DNA of 64,000 nucleotides from positions 751,001-815,000 of the forward strand of contig CALZFC010000298.1 in assembly GCA_945643635.1 (NCBI GenBank), in the 5' to 3' direction. Below are positions 11,005 to 23,788 of this stretch, piece after piece (position 1 is the stretch's first letter; each line of letters begins with the position of its first letter). Made by a program: the position numbers and the translations under genes. Origin of the DNA: Allodiplogaster sudhausi. Its lineage: Eukaryota > Nematoda > Chromadorea > Rhabditida > Diplogasteridae. The notes under the pieces are model-generated. The model was not told the DNA's origin. It did not search any database and was given only the letters and a program-made list of their open reading frames with translations.

Positions 11005-12432
11005 GGGGGTATGACAAATGCGCAGCGGTCAAAAGCGCAGCGCCTGGCCTGGTGCGTATGTGACGGCGAATTGTTACCATTTTGTCTGTTTAAACCATGT
11101 TGGACATCTTTATAACTGATCTGATTATTTGTTAAGGTCATTTCAACTCCACTATTAATCATTCATGACGTCTTGCAGTTGACAATTGGTGAATTAAAGT
11201 TCAAATCATGCGATTTTATGTTTTCGGCCCCCGTTTTTAAATTCAATTTACAGGACAACAATAAAAATAGACAAGAATGACTGGGGCAATACACCTTCAT
11301 CAATGTTTTTAAAACTGAACAGGAACACTGTTGTAAGCTAAATTTTAATTCAAAAAATTCTTAGGCTAGCATAAGAAACGCAGGATTACTGTCATTATTG
11401 CAGTTTCAGCATCCGCCTATAATTTAAAAACAATTATCATAACAATGGACATATTACACGTAGTAAATTGTTAGTATTGAAAATGAAGTTAAAAGAATCA
11501 TCCGGGAATAACTATTTTCTCTAGCACTACAATACGCTCTGTAGCGCTACTGTAGCATCTCGCCTGTTCTAGCCGAGAAAGCGTTGCAAAATAGGAGGGT
11601 TCAAATATATACAATAGCCAATTCTCTACCAGTGATATTTAACATGGCTCTAATTCTGAAACGATAAGATGAAAATAATTCAAACTTCCTGAATCATCTT
11701 TTTCGCCGAGACAAACTGAACCATGCGAAAAAATAACACTTTAATTATTTGCCGGAGATCTCCTTTAATGGGCAAATGTAAGGATAGTGAGTGTGAGAGA
11801 GATAAAGAGACAGAGACAGAGAGAGAGAGAGATTGAAAGAGAGAGAGAAAATGAGAACGAGAGCTCCGTGATATGTAAAATAACGAAATGGTTAACAAAG
11901 AAAGTAAATTACCATTTCATACAATATTTTCTCATGCTCACGAATCTCAGAAAAAGAAAACGAGAAAAAGGCCCTCAGAAATTGAAGCATGGGCGGAGAC
12001 GAAGTCGATCATTTAGTTCCAGCATTTCTTATGCTAGCCTTAGAATTTTTTTTGAATTAAAATTTAGTTTGCAACAGTGTTCCTGTTCAGTTTTAAAAAC
12101 ATTGATGAAGGTATATTGCCCCTGTCATTCTTGTCTATCTTTATTGTTGTCCTGTAAATTGAATTTAAAAACGGGGGCCGGAAACACGCTGAAGTCGCAT
12201 GATTTGAACTTTAATTCACCAATTGTCAACTGTAAGACGTCATGAATGATTAATAGTGGAGTTGAAATGGCCTTAAAAAATAAACAGATCAGTTATAAAG
12301 ATGTCCAACATGGTTTAAACAGACAAAATGGTAACAATTCGCCGTCACATACGCACCAGCCAGGCGCTGCGCTTTTGACTGCTGCGCAAATGACTGCTGC
12401 GCAAATGACCGCTGCGCATTTGTCATACCCCC
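11005..12432. mobile_element. Non-autonomous DNA transposon with ~400-bp terminal inverted repeats (copy B)
   Basis: A 1428-bp element with long inverted repeats: left arm 11005-11378, right arm 12025-12432. It starts GGGGGTATGACAAATGCGCA and ends with the inverse. It is flanked by the 8-bp direct repeat ACAAATTC (10997-11004 and 12433-12440), a target-site duplication. The ends carry ~14-bp subterminal units (GCGCAGCGGTC/GACCGCTGCGC type): one at the left end here and about three at the right. The ~650-bp interior has no transposase. The 8-bp duplication suggests hAT mobilisation, but the long arms also recall Mutator-like elements. It sits between the converging SWEET and rad9 3' ends. Confidence 0.85.
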
Positions 12433-13306
12433 ACAAATTCGGATTCTTAACTTAGTTTTTTTTTTAATCGGGCGACTAATATTTACCAGTATGATCAAGC
12501 TCGGTCCACACAAATACCAGCATTTTCACAGGAAAGGAACTCCCTACCCTATTCAGAGGCTGTTTACTTATAAAAGAGGTTGGTTCTGATCTTGTTCATG
12601 AACTGGCTCATGCTCCGCTCCTCTCATCCTCCATGTCCACATCTTCATCCTCTCCATCAGAATCGAATGCGAGGACAGTGACCTCGTTCCTCCCCACTCC
12701 CTCGCTCCTTCTCCTTTTGCTGTCCTCAGCTACACAAAACAGCTGGCTCTCGTGCTGCGTGGCGTGGCCCGAGAGAAGAATGTCACGGAACTGTCAAGCG
12801 AATTCAGCAACATTTTCATCAACTAATTGTAAGACCGAACAAACAACTTGTGAATGTCAACAAAATATTTTATCAAAAAGGTTACATTAAATAATCTAAA
12901 TTAAAAAGCAGGGGTCAATTTGTATAAATCAACAGAATATTCTTCTGTTGCATGTTTAAATTAGAAAGAATGTTAGGATGAAAAAGAAAGCAAAACTAGA
13001 AACCTTGTGCTTCCCCTTGCGCAGATTCCTTAGTCTTAAACCAAGGGAGTGAAAGGGTAGATCGCCTTCTCCAGCCGGCGAGTCTATCGCCGTTTCTCCC
13101 TGCAAATCGATAGTTATTCGCGTAGCAAAATGACTCACACTTAAATTTGTATTCACTCAGAATACCTGCCTTTGAACAGGTGAACATTAAAACTGACGAA
13201 TCTCATTATGATAAGGCACACAATATGCTCACATGTTAAAGATTGAGACAAATAGGGAGAGAGAGAGAGAGAGAGAAAGCGAGCGAGAGTATTAAAATTA
13301 TTTTAA

Positions 13307-13486
13307 GGTACTGTCGATTTGACAGACCCACCCTGATCTTGGGCCTTCTCAAAGCCCTACCCCACCTTCTTTTTGAGTATTATTTAGGTAGAAACAGCAA
13401 ACCCACCCTGGTTTCCGGGTCCAATACCTCCTTCCCCACCCCAAGTTTGTGGGTCCTCGACAGTGGCTTTTATTCCCCGTTAAAAT
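13307..13486. repeat. Dispersed repeat, second family member in the unit (copy B)
   Basis: Diverged relative of 2441-2600 and 18584-18740, starting GGTACTGTCGATTTGACAGA and ending near TTTTATTCCCCG. It lies in rad9 intron 18. Confidence 0.6.
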
Positions 13487-13696
13487 AGCACAACTAGCAA
13501 GATCCTTGTCATGAACATCAAATTATGCCACTATATGTTTAAAGCTGAGAACCACAACAGAATGGTCACTGACTCTTCGTTGGGTTTGAGTCTTCAAGTG
13601 TGGAGTATTCTTCTCACTCAATCTCTTGCCCACAATCGCTTGCTCAAAGACATTCTTGACGTTAAGACTTCCATCAAAATGGATGGTCCTGCTCTC

Positions 13697-14148
13697 TCTT
13701 TATTTCTCTCCCCTCTCTCTTTCTCTCTCTTTCCCTCTCACCGCTCTCTCTCCATCTTTCTCTCCCCTCTCTCTTTCTCTCTCTCCCTCTCACCGCTCTC
13801 TCTCTCCTTCTTTCTCTCCAATCTCTCTTTCTCTCTCTCTCCCGCTCACCGCTCTCTCTCCTTCTTTCAATCCCCTCTCTCTTTCTCTCTCTCGCCCTCT
13901 CACCGCTCTCTCTCCTTCTTTCTCTCCCCCCCCCCTCTCTCTCTCTCTCCCTCTCACCGCTCTCTCTCCTTCTTTCTCTCCCCTCTCTCTTTCTCTCTCT
14001 CTCCCTCTTACCGCTCTCTCTCTCTCCTTCTTTCTCTCCCCTCTCTCTTTCTCTCTCTCTCCCTCTCACCGCTCTCTCTCCTTCTTTCTCTCCCCTCTCT
14101 CTTTATCTCTCTCCCTCTCCTTCTTTCTCTCCCCCCTCTCTCTCTCAC
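13697..14148. repeat. CT-rich minisatellite, rad9 intron 18 (copy B)
   Basis: About eight imperfect ~54-bp units, each opening CCGCTCTCTC and containing CTTCTTTCTC and CCCCTCTCTC blocks. All pyrimidine on the + strand. Long open frames across it (Ser/Leu/Phe-rich on +, Arg/Glu-rich on -) are by-products of the repeat. Confidence 0.92.
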
Positions 14149-14649
14149 CGTTCTCTCGAGTGCCTGGCTTGCTACGAATGAACGCGCAGCGTCGGCGGCC
14201 TGCTGAGTGGGAGATCGGATATTCGACTGTCGCTTCCTGAAATGAAGTCAATGTAGACAGATGGAATAAAGGAACGGTTTGAAGAACTATTTACTTCTTT
14301 CACGTATCTTATCAATCTTGGTATTAAGAAGAAAAAGAAGAACAAAAATGTGAACTTGTAAGCCGGCCGCATGGGGACAGCAAACAGGGGTTCCTCCTCA
14401 GCTCCTGGCCGCCTTGTGTTCAGAACCTCTGCCTCTGAGGCTCCGTCAGGGTGTTCTTCTTCTTCTTCCTCTGCTAGGCTGTTCCTCTCTGCTGCAGTCA
14501 ACTGAATATTTTGCTCTCAATTCATTGCCTCTCCACTAAAATATAGGCTATTTTATACGTTTTTATATATGAGCACCTAGAACGCCGCCTTCTCCCCCGT
14601 TGTTGTAATAAAAGAAGGCCTTTGGTAACCTCGACCAACTCGACGGGAG

Positions 14650-16829
14650 CAAGGCTGGCCAAAAACCGGCCCGGGCCGGCCCGGCAACGTCCGGGCCGGG
14701 CCCGGGCCGGGCCTGTAATCGTAGGCCCGGCCCGGCCCGGGCCCGTCTTTCAAAAATATCTGGCGGGGCGGGCCCGGGCCGGCCCGCTGTCTCTCGGGCC
14801 GGGCCTTAAATTCCCGGGCCCGAAATTTGACCCGGGCCAGGCCCGAGCCGGGCCCGGGTCAAATTTCAAATTTCAAATGAAAAATTAAGACTGAATTACT
14901 GCCTGTAATATCATTATCACGTGTTATTGCATAAATTTGCTGGTGTTACTTCTTTATTTAGCACCTAAAACGAAACAAGAAAGAAGGTGTCCAGAACCAG
15001 AAACATACATACTGAAACCATGAGGACTTGGAAACAAGAGCGTGAGAGAGAACGAAAACAAGAAAAAAACATTAGGAAAACAATAGCGGTATCTCAATCT
15101 TCAATGTCATCATCATTCTCGTCATCCTTGTCATCTCCAACAACTTTTACACGATTCATGGAAACGGTAATGAGGGCTTGGATGCTGGCATCAGACAGGC
15201 TATGACGATAATCACTCATGAGATGATGCAAGCGGGAGAAGGAGCGCTCTGTCTGGGCGCTTGTTGCAGGAACGGTAAGAATGGAAAGGGCAAGAGGAGC
15301 TAACAAAGGCATGCTATCCGTTTTGTTCTGCCAGTATTCGAATGGGTCAACGTTACTGGGGCGGGTTAGATAGAATTCATCGAGTTCGTCACGCAGGGTC
15401 CGATCCTTGCTATCCGTCTCCCCCATCAGAAGAGCATCAGATGGAGATGCCTGTTCCGATTGGCTCTGCGAGGAGAGAGACGGAGAGGATGCCGCCGTAA
15501 GCAAGTAGTCAATTTCTTCGACGTCCTCCTTGCACTGTAAATTGCAATTCTATGGTAATTGAGAGAATTATTATGGTTAACCTGGACAAGAAACTAGTGG
15601 TTTCTATTGAAGTGCTGTCTCATGCGGCTTGCTCGCGTATCCAGAAGTGAAGCTGCGCGATGGAGAGGGGTGTAGAAGTCCTTCTTGATCTCCGCATACG
15701 CCGTTATCAGCGCAGCCGCAAATTCTTTAGAAGTTTCGCAACTGCTGGCGGACGCCTTTTCGAGCTCCTGCTCGATGCCGAGGATGTACGGGGCAACGAG
15801 ACCAATGGTGCAGCTTTCATTAGACTGCAATATTACATTAAGGAATACATGCATTAAAGACAGAGCGAAAAACAGAGCTACCTGAAGACGCTTCATCGGT
15901 GTTTCGAAGACAGACATGAGTTTAATTAGGGCGCACAGTGCATCACGGTTCTTCTCAAGTGTCCGAATAGACTCCTGAAACATATGTAATATAAGTGAAT
16001 TCAAGAACAACCATATAAGTTTACCGCAAAGTTAGAAGTGTCTGCACTGTCGACAATGTCGATGAGCCGATCCAAGATTTCTTCGATGTCCGCCATTGTG
16101 TGAAGAGCTGAGAGCCATCGTGTTTGCACATAAGCTCGAGGCATGCGGAATTCAGCGAATTCCTAAATAATTTTCTTTCCTCTTCTTTGACTGGTCTTCT
16201 TCAAAAAACTGGTCTTCTTCATTGGCTTTGCTCGATCGTAATGGTAGAAAACCGTCAACATCCCTCGAGTCTTCTCCTTGCAGATGAGAAGACTCTCCTC
16301 ATATCTGGAGACCTGCATGAGTTCTTCTTTCGTCATCTTCTCAGCCGGCTTGTCTGGCGGAAGCCAGTTGTCGGGTCTCTCATCGAGAACGATTACGTTC
16401 TCCCGCTCGAATTCTTCCACTTCATCCATCTGGAATCAAAAATAGCGTTCTAAACGGGCACGAAAACAAATAATTTTGGAAGGAATTTAATAGAGTGCTA
16501 AACGATCTGGGAGGGAAGAAAAGAAATGAAGTGTGCTCGCCGGTCCAAGGCTTATAAGCAGGATATAATGGGCGAGACGCACTTAGTATTCTAAAAAATA
16601 ACAGCAAAGTACAAGATGAGAAAGCTGGAAGCGCTCTCTACAACCGAATTCATTTAACGAAAAGGCCCGGGCCGGGCCCGGCCCGGGCCGGGCCCGGGTT
16701 TAAAATTCAGATGCGGGCCGGCCCGCATTCAATAAGGCCGGGCCCGGGCCGGGCCCGCTTATTTATATTAGGCCCGGGCCCGCCAAATTAGCAGCGGGCC
16801 GGGCCGGGCCTCGGGCCCGGCCACCCTTG
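14650..16829. mobile_element. hAT DNA transposon in rad9 exon 16 (copy B)
   Basis: 2180 bp, starting CAAGGCTGGCC and ending GGCCACCCTTG (11-bp TIRs with one mismatch). It is flanked by the 8-bp target duplication GACGGGAG (14642-14649 and 16830-16837). Copy A has this octamer once and no insertion, giving a clean empty site. Both subterminal regions (about 14676-14865 and 16664-16822) are dense arrays of GGGCCCGGGCC-type palindromes, likely transposase-binding repeats. It contains a truncated transposase gene on the - strand. Confidence 0.96.
15094..16429 (-). pseudogene. Truncated hAT transposase (copy B element)
   Basis: Exon-like pieces in order: 16429-16165 (starts MDEVEEFER), about 16160-16025 with the hAT VQTRWLSAL motif, about 15974-15881, about 15830-15600, and 15525-15094. 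The last piece holds the C-terminal hAT dimerisation region with VPATSAQTERSFSRL followed by an acidic tail. Acceptors and GT donors separate the pieces. The BED zinc finger and the catalytic region upstream of the RW motif are absent, so the element is non-autonomous. The first piece is not recognisable as hAT and could be captured DNA. Confidence 0.82.
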
Positions 16830-18583
16830 GACGGGAGTCCTTGTCCTCCCGTCTCCTCTGCTTCCATTCTGCTCTCTCGCTGTCTCTCCTTCCTGTGCAT
16901 ATCCACTGATGAATCCATTGTCGTTCCACGCGTTGTCTACTTTAAAGTCTTGTTCTACTTTCCTGTTTACGAATATATAAGACAAAAGCTAAACTAAATA
17001 ATTTAATGGCCCAAGAGTGCAGTATTTCAGGTTGACAAGTCATAAAAAAGAAAATAGGAAAAAGTACCAAATCCCTCGATGGCATCTTCAAGGGGAGCTT
17101 CCTCACGTGGCGGCGGCCGCGAATTCGTGCACTCTGTCATCTAACAATAAAAAATTACGCTTTATATATTGCCTACTTAAAATAAATATATCTTGCACTT
17201 GTTTGAAATTTAAAATGTATTTAACTGACTAGTCTAGAAAGCACAGTTTTATTATTGAATTAATAGATGTAAGTGATGGAAGTATGAAAATATTTCATTC
17301 CCACGACTGCTGCATCACTAAAAGAGAAAATCTCTTTTGCGTTCTGCGCTTTTTGTTATCTCTTTTGTCACTAGAAAGTATAGTCAGCTACCGTTAAAAG
17401 AAGTAGCAAAAGAACAAAAGAGCAAATAATCGGGATTCCAACCAAGTCGTGGGGAGTGCTCGGTAGCTCCGTCTTTGGAAGACGGAGACCGGTGTTTCCG
17501 CTCAGATCTAGAGCTGCAAAGATGAGCTTTCTGTGTGTATCGAAGGAGTAGGAGGGAGTGGGTTTGACTTCCAACACCATTGCTGAAGCGGCATGGGGAT
17601 CAAAAAAGTACTTTGATCTGATCTTTAAAACTCAGAATGAACAGACCTTCTGCACTGCTTCTCTGCAGCTGAGTGATTGTGATTGGCTGCAGCTCTTCCA
17701 CGGTCACTGAGATGTCTCCCGTGTACACATTTGCTGTGCGATTTCTGAGGGAGAGAGATTGGGAATGCCCATTTTCTGCAATATGTGAAACAACCAGAAA
17801 CTACATATAATTAACTAACTGCTGCAGAGGAAGTCTTGGGGGGTGATCTGCTGCTTGCTGGCTGTCGCTTCCCTCGGTGATAATAGTCGGAAGGATCATC
17901 TCAAGGGACATCCCCGAATCAGAAGACAACACGAAGAAGACGGGTCTTAATTGAAGATTCTCTACAAGCATGCGGCATTTCTCACAACTATTAATCCAAT
18001 TATTGGTTCTGCAAGATATTTCTCACTTCCCGGCGCCTTCGAAATACATCTTCACGGGGGCAGAGAAGTCGTTGCAGAATGTTACAAGTGCCTTAAAATA
18101 TTCGGTGTTAAGATATTTACTTTTAAAAAATTTCACCATACAAGGCGAGAATAAATGTCTCTCGAAGGATCGCAAACTTTACAGAAGAAAAGATGATGGG
18201 AGTTGGTTGACTCTTACCCGGAACCATTTCATATTGAATGCCATCTCACACGCAACTGGCACGTCGAAGTGAACGAAAACACTCGCGTCCAACTTCATTT
18301 CTTGCGTCGTCTGATCCTCTCAAAGCAAATAAAACAATCAAGGAAATACTCATGATTACAAGAAGAACAGAACTGAAATGCTCCTTAGGAGTGCTCAATA
18401 ATCTCTAACCGTGATAACTTTCAATGTAGTTACTGGCAGAGAGTCCACTGGCATCCGCTTTCAGCAGAATTTCAGTGGTGCCAGACATCGTGTGTTCGAT
18501 CACTTCAGCTAGCAGCCTCAAAAAACAAATTTCATTTTTATCGCAACACCAAGATACAAATTGCCATGAAAACCAGGGGAAAA

Positions 18584-18740
18584 GGTACTGTAGATTTGAC
18601 AGACCCATCCTCATTTTGCGCTTCCCCAAAGCCCAACCCCATAAATTTTTTTTGAGAAACTAACGCACTATGGTTTCCGACCCAATACTTCATTCCCCGC
18701 CCTGATCTTCTGGGTACTCGGCAATCGATTTTATTCCCTG
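18584..18740. repeat. Dispersed ~160-bp repeat (copy B, rad9 intron 8)
   Basis: Counterpart of 2441-2600. Confidence 0.6.
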
Positions 18741-18935
18741 ATGAATACTCAGAGTATAGAGTACTCATTATCGTTGTTATTCTTTTTTAGGCTCAGGATT
18801 ACTGTAATAACGCAAATACTGTACTCTGGAGCAATGGCTAGCGTATTCGGCATGTTCGATCGATCCACCGTCGTGGAATACGTCGCCGCGTCAAGCATGG
18901 GCATCTCGTACTCACGCAGGACATCTAGAGAGAGG

Positions 18936-18981
<46 letters not shown>

Positions 18982-18989
18982 AATAGAGC

Positions 18990-19210
18990 AGTGCTGAACA
19001 AGGTCGGGCCATGCGCCGTGTTCGACCCCCCCCCCCCCCCCGGCCTGCTCAAAATCCCGTTGAACCCCCCCCCCCCCCGGACGAAACTTTTATTGCTTGA
19101 AAAACGGCACTTTTTCCACAAGACAGGTGATTTTGGTCCGGAAAAAGTCTTTTTTTTTGGCTTTATAACCCCCCCCCCCCAGAGTCTTGCGCCGGACCTT
19201 GTTCAGCACT
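18990..19210. mobile_element. Short TIR element (MITE), copy B
   Basis: Counterpart of 2850-3073, with the same AGTGCTGAACAAGGTC ends. The first C homopolymer is 16 long here. Confidence 0.8.
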
Positions 19211-19826
19211 GAGCGAGACATGGAGAGAGGGGAACAGGATTACGCATCAACTTCCTGGCAAATACTTATTAGCAACATCGAAGTAAAAAACATTCGAGGT
19301 CTTAAGCGAATTGAAGCACAGCAACACTATATTTCCATCCTCCAGTATACCACCTTTTAACATTACAATTTTACATAACACTTGTTTTCGAAGATAAGAA
19401 GAAGGAAAGAATACCGAAGTTAAGTATGAGGGTGAAGCAAATGACATCTCGCTCGGGTTCGAGAGTGATTGCGCAGCCATAGACACTGCGTTCTCCCAAC
19501 AGCGAAGTACGCATGATCGTCAGCGCCTTCTGCGAACACTCTTCCAGTCTACTAATTGTCTACTCTAATTAATAAATAATTAAAAAGTAAATACAGATGA
19601 AGTAATACGAAATAACGGGCAGCTTAAGAAAAAGAATAACGAACAGTACCCATAAAGGAAGAACAAATTCTTAATATAACACAGATTTTACGTGCAAAAA
19701 GATGTTTGGAAAATCTCCGTGTTCATATGATATTTTAAGGTCTTCAAGTTGACATCCTACCCTTGTGTATCTTCTCATAATCTCTTTCTCTCTCTCCCTC
19801 TCTCTCTCTTTCCCTCTCTCGCTCTC

Positions 19827-19858
<32 letters not shown>

Positions 19859-20329
19859 TCTAACCTTCATGTCCACCCTGCAGATGTTGCCACTGAAGCT
19901 GCGATCTGCTTGGTGCTCTCCCACATCGAATTCATAGAAGAAGGAGCGGGAGAAGAAGAATCTTCCTGAGGCGGATCGACTTCCGTTGTACGCCTTCGCA
20001 ACCAGCTGAAATCAGTGAACATTCTCGATAACGGGAAAACGAAAAAAGCAGCTTATCGAGTTGTCTGAACTACGTTTAACTACATCAAGAAAGTTGTAAA
20101 CCATATGCTAAATACTTCAAATCTTCTTAAACACATTTTCACTTCAGACAAATATTCATAACCGTATTACAGAAATACTAGATAAATGCAAACTCCGTCC
20201 GGGTCCGGTTCGAGCTGAAGAATCTCACCGAGACGGGAAAGGCACATCAGGGCCTTTGTGAATGCTGAATGAAAACAGTTCATGACATTAAAACGAAGAA
20301 GAGTAAAAAAAATGCAGGTTTACAGTAAC

Positions 20330-20431
<102 letters not shown>

Positions 20432-21377
20432 TGGAGAGAAAGTAGATTAAGAAAGAGAAGAAACCGCATCATACTCTTGATATTCGAGAGGAGAACGTAG
20501 CGCGCGGGGCGAGTTCGGCCGACCCGTAGACGAAATCGAGGAAGAGGCCTCTCCACCGCGTCAGTCGCGGTCTCAAGCGCATGAGCTGCGGTATCCGCAT
20601 CATTTAATCGCTCCTTTCTCTTCTTCCTTTTCTTCTTCTCTGCCGCTGCCGTGACTTCGAGAGAGTTACTGGAAGAGACAAGCAGAGAGAAAGGATAGAA
20701 AGACAGGGAATTACGGAATCAGCCTAACTCTAACGGATCGGAGACCGCGGCGCGAGGCGGCGGCAGCGTCCTCGGTCTAGAGAAATTAATTTTAAACGAA
20801 TCAGGAGCGTACATTATTTCACTGTACCGAAAACATTGTGATAATATAAGAAACTATTTCCAAATCAAGGTGGACTACAATTTAATGAAGGGGGCACAAA
20901 AATTAACTGCATGTGTGAGAGTTAATTTTTGTGCAAAAGTGAGAAAAAGCGACAATCTAAACTAGTAATGCTTAAAAATATTAATAGAGAACAAACCGTT
21001 CAATTCGATCAGATTTAGAAGCATTCGCGCGGTCTTCAGCTCCCCTCTCATCGTGCCGGCCATTCTCATCAAATCTAAGTCCTGTCCTATTCCACGAAAA
21101 TGTTGCATGACGAATGTAGAATATAATAGGTAATACATGAACAGCGGGAAAACTGCACGAAAAACAATTCGATGAATGGTGTGACAACTGATTAGCATTT
21201 TAGCATCATTTTTTTTAAATATAGGTATTTAATAAAAATTCGGCATGACCTGTTTCGTGCCGTATTCCGGCATTAAAGGAAAAGTAATCCGAATTGGAGT
21301 GGAGGCACAAACCGTTGAATCGCCCTGGTGACGAATGCAGCCCCACTCTCGTCGTGCACACCACTAACATCGGCCAT

Positions 21378-21673
21378 GGCCTCTGTAAAGAAAGTTGATA
21401 ACAATATTTAAAAAAAAGAAACACCGAAAGAGAAACAAAGCAGCTTAAAATGTGCTGTAGAGAAAAATGTAAATTGAAGCATCGCGCCATAGTGTGATAT
21501 GCGTGACGGAGTGTTAACTATTGCCCGCTGTTTAGAAAACAACACTTCACCCATTACACGGAAGACGGGTTCGCAGTTTTTCTGTTTGCGATTGTGATTT
21601 CACTTTGTTTCTTAAGAGATGTTTCTTTCCTTTTTTCCACACTCTAATTGTTTTTGTTTCAGGTCTAGCGAAG
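21378..21673. promoter_or_regulatory. Divergent rad9/CDK5 intergenic region (copy B)
   Basis: As in copy A, but with a 6-bp deletion (between CCACA and CTCTAATTG, about 21640) just upstream of the CDK5 acceptor. Confidence 0.5.
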
Positions 21674-23059
21674 ATGCAGCGGTACGAGCGGATGGACAAA
21701 ATTGGCGAAGGTTTGCTCTTTATTTTTAATCAACTGATTTTTCCTCCTCCCAATCTGTTTGAACGTATTAGTACTCTAATCTCGTTATTTTCTCTTTTGT
21801 TATTATATTTTTTCAGGCACTTATGGCACGGTGTATAAAGCACGCGACACACACACGCAAGAAGTGGTCGCTCTCAAGAGGGTTCGCCTGGACGACGACG
21901 ATGAGGTAGCTGGCTCTCTCACGAATTGCTGGGCATTGTTATGACATCATTGTGAGTACGCTCTTTCGCTTGCTAATCCGGGCGACATTTCGATATTTGG
22001 TTACTGGCTGTTTCATGTTGGGAAGAAACGAGTGATATAAAGGATGAAAAGTGTGTTAGTTGCAGCTTGTTCCCTTCTAAGACAAGAAGATAATTCTTCC
22101 AGGGCGTGCCCAGCTCGGCCCTCCGCGAGATCTGCATCCTCCGTGAGTTACGACATCCGAATGTCGTCCGCCTCTTGGATGTCGTCCATGCCGATGCTCG
22201 CCTCACTCTCGTCTTTGAGTACTGTGACCAGGTCAGCTCTTCGATTCAGGCTTTTGGATTTATCATTCAGTAGTTCGTTCTGTGGAAGTCGAGTAAATAT
22301 TCTCGCTATCAAATAAAAATGAACACTTTTAAACTAGCTATTTCACTATTACTTAATTGAAGGATCTGAAGAAGTTCTTCGACTCGCTGAACGGTCATGC
22401 CATTGACCAACATGTATGTTAACCTTCTTTTCATTTTCTATCACTAAGTGAAGGGTTCTGGGCCTTAGGCCTGCGGGGTTTACAGCGCTGTCATGGGTCA
22501 GACCTATGTACTGGCCTCGTTATGTTTTCCTTGAATTGGTGAAAGGTTTAATTAGGTTCATATTAAACTTAAGCATTTGTTTATTCTTGTGCTTAAAATT
22601 TATTTTTGTGGAGATGAAATAGCCTGGCTGCAGACGGTGCGTTCCCTGATGCAGCAACTGCTGCTCGGCATCGACTTCTGCCACGCCAACAACGTCCTCC
22701 ATCGCGATCTCAAGCCGCAGAATCTCCTGGTCACGAATGGCCAGCTCAAACTGGCTGACTTTGGCCTCGCTCGTGCATTTGGCATTCCGGTGCGCTGCTA
22801 CAGCGCAGAGGTACGGTATGGTTGGTGATGCAAGCTAAGTCGTTATTAAAAGAAGCGAGTACGGACGAGTGGCGTACTCTTGTCTAACTTTTCATTTTAA
22901 ACTATACAGATAGGAATATAACGCAATGATGATTCGGTGCTTCGGATTAGGTGGTAACGCTGTGGTATCGACCACCTGATGTCCTCTTCGGAGCCAAACT
23001 CTATAACACATCCATTGACATGTGGTCTGCCGGGTGCATCTTTGCAGGCTAGCAGATAG

Positions 23060-23102
<43 letters not shown>

Positions 23103-23788
23103 CAGTATTTACTTATATCATATTCTTTGCCTTTTCCTCCTTCACTATTGTCCTGTTCTCTCTCTCCTCTCCACTCTCTCTCTTTCTCTCTCTCTCTCTC
23201 CCTTTCAACATCCTCTGCAGAGATGTCAAATGGTGGCAAACCCCTATTCACGGGTGCGGATGTAGAAGACCAGCTGAAGAAGATCTTCAAGCTGCTCGGA
23301 ACTCCTTCTGACGACAGCTGGCCGGGCGTGTCTCAGCTTCCAGACTTCAAGCCACTTCCCGTCTACCAGCCAGTATTCACTCTTGCTCAGGTGTGCTGCA
23401 GAAGGAGATTACAGTAACTCGAGCAGTTCAATAGAACGAGTTGTTGGATAGCTAGAATATGTGATATCTTACTTCTTTTTTCAAAATATTTGTTGAGTAA
23501 GTAATTCGCTCCCTAAAAAAATGGCCAAACGTTTCATTCCTGTTGTGCAAAACTCAGTGTTATATGATGACAGTGAAGGTCAGTTTAAAGGGTGATATTT
23601 TCAGGTAGTGCCCAACTTGAACGCGCGTGGATGTGATCTACTTCAGGTATGGTATCAATTTTCGAGATTTATAAAGCAAAATAAGAAGCTGATTCTTACA
23701 GCGCCTTCTAGTCTGCAACCCCTCCGGCCGCGCAGACTCAACTGCTGCCCTCTCTCACGCTTACTTTGACGACGTTTCCAGTGACTGA
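21674..23788 (+). CDS. cdk5: Cyclin-dependent kinase 5, copy B
   Basis: Same nine exons as copy A with conserved splice sites, including the GC donor of intron 6 and the stop at 23786-23788. No coding difference from copy A was seen, so the 292-residue kinase with [15 protein letters not shown] and DFG is predicted unchanged. Only intronic microsatellites differ. Nothing marks it as a pseudogene, so it probably adds CDK5 dosage; expression of each copy cannot be judged from sequence. Confidence 0.94.

Noticed and set aside
10968..11162. Similar short open frames at 10968-11162 (-) and 12246-12455 (+) that looked like a duplicated gene
   Set aside because: They are the two arms of the long terminal inverted repeat, not independent genes.
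13697..14148. CRISPR-like array of ~54-bp repeats
   Set aside because: The units are contiguous low-complexity pyrimidine repeats with no unique spacers, in a eukaryotic intron.
13511..14240. Long open frames rich in Ser/Leu/Phe (+) or Arg/Glu (-)
   Set aside because: They are read-through of the CT minisatellite in rad9 intron 18; any frame of such a repeat stays open.
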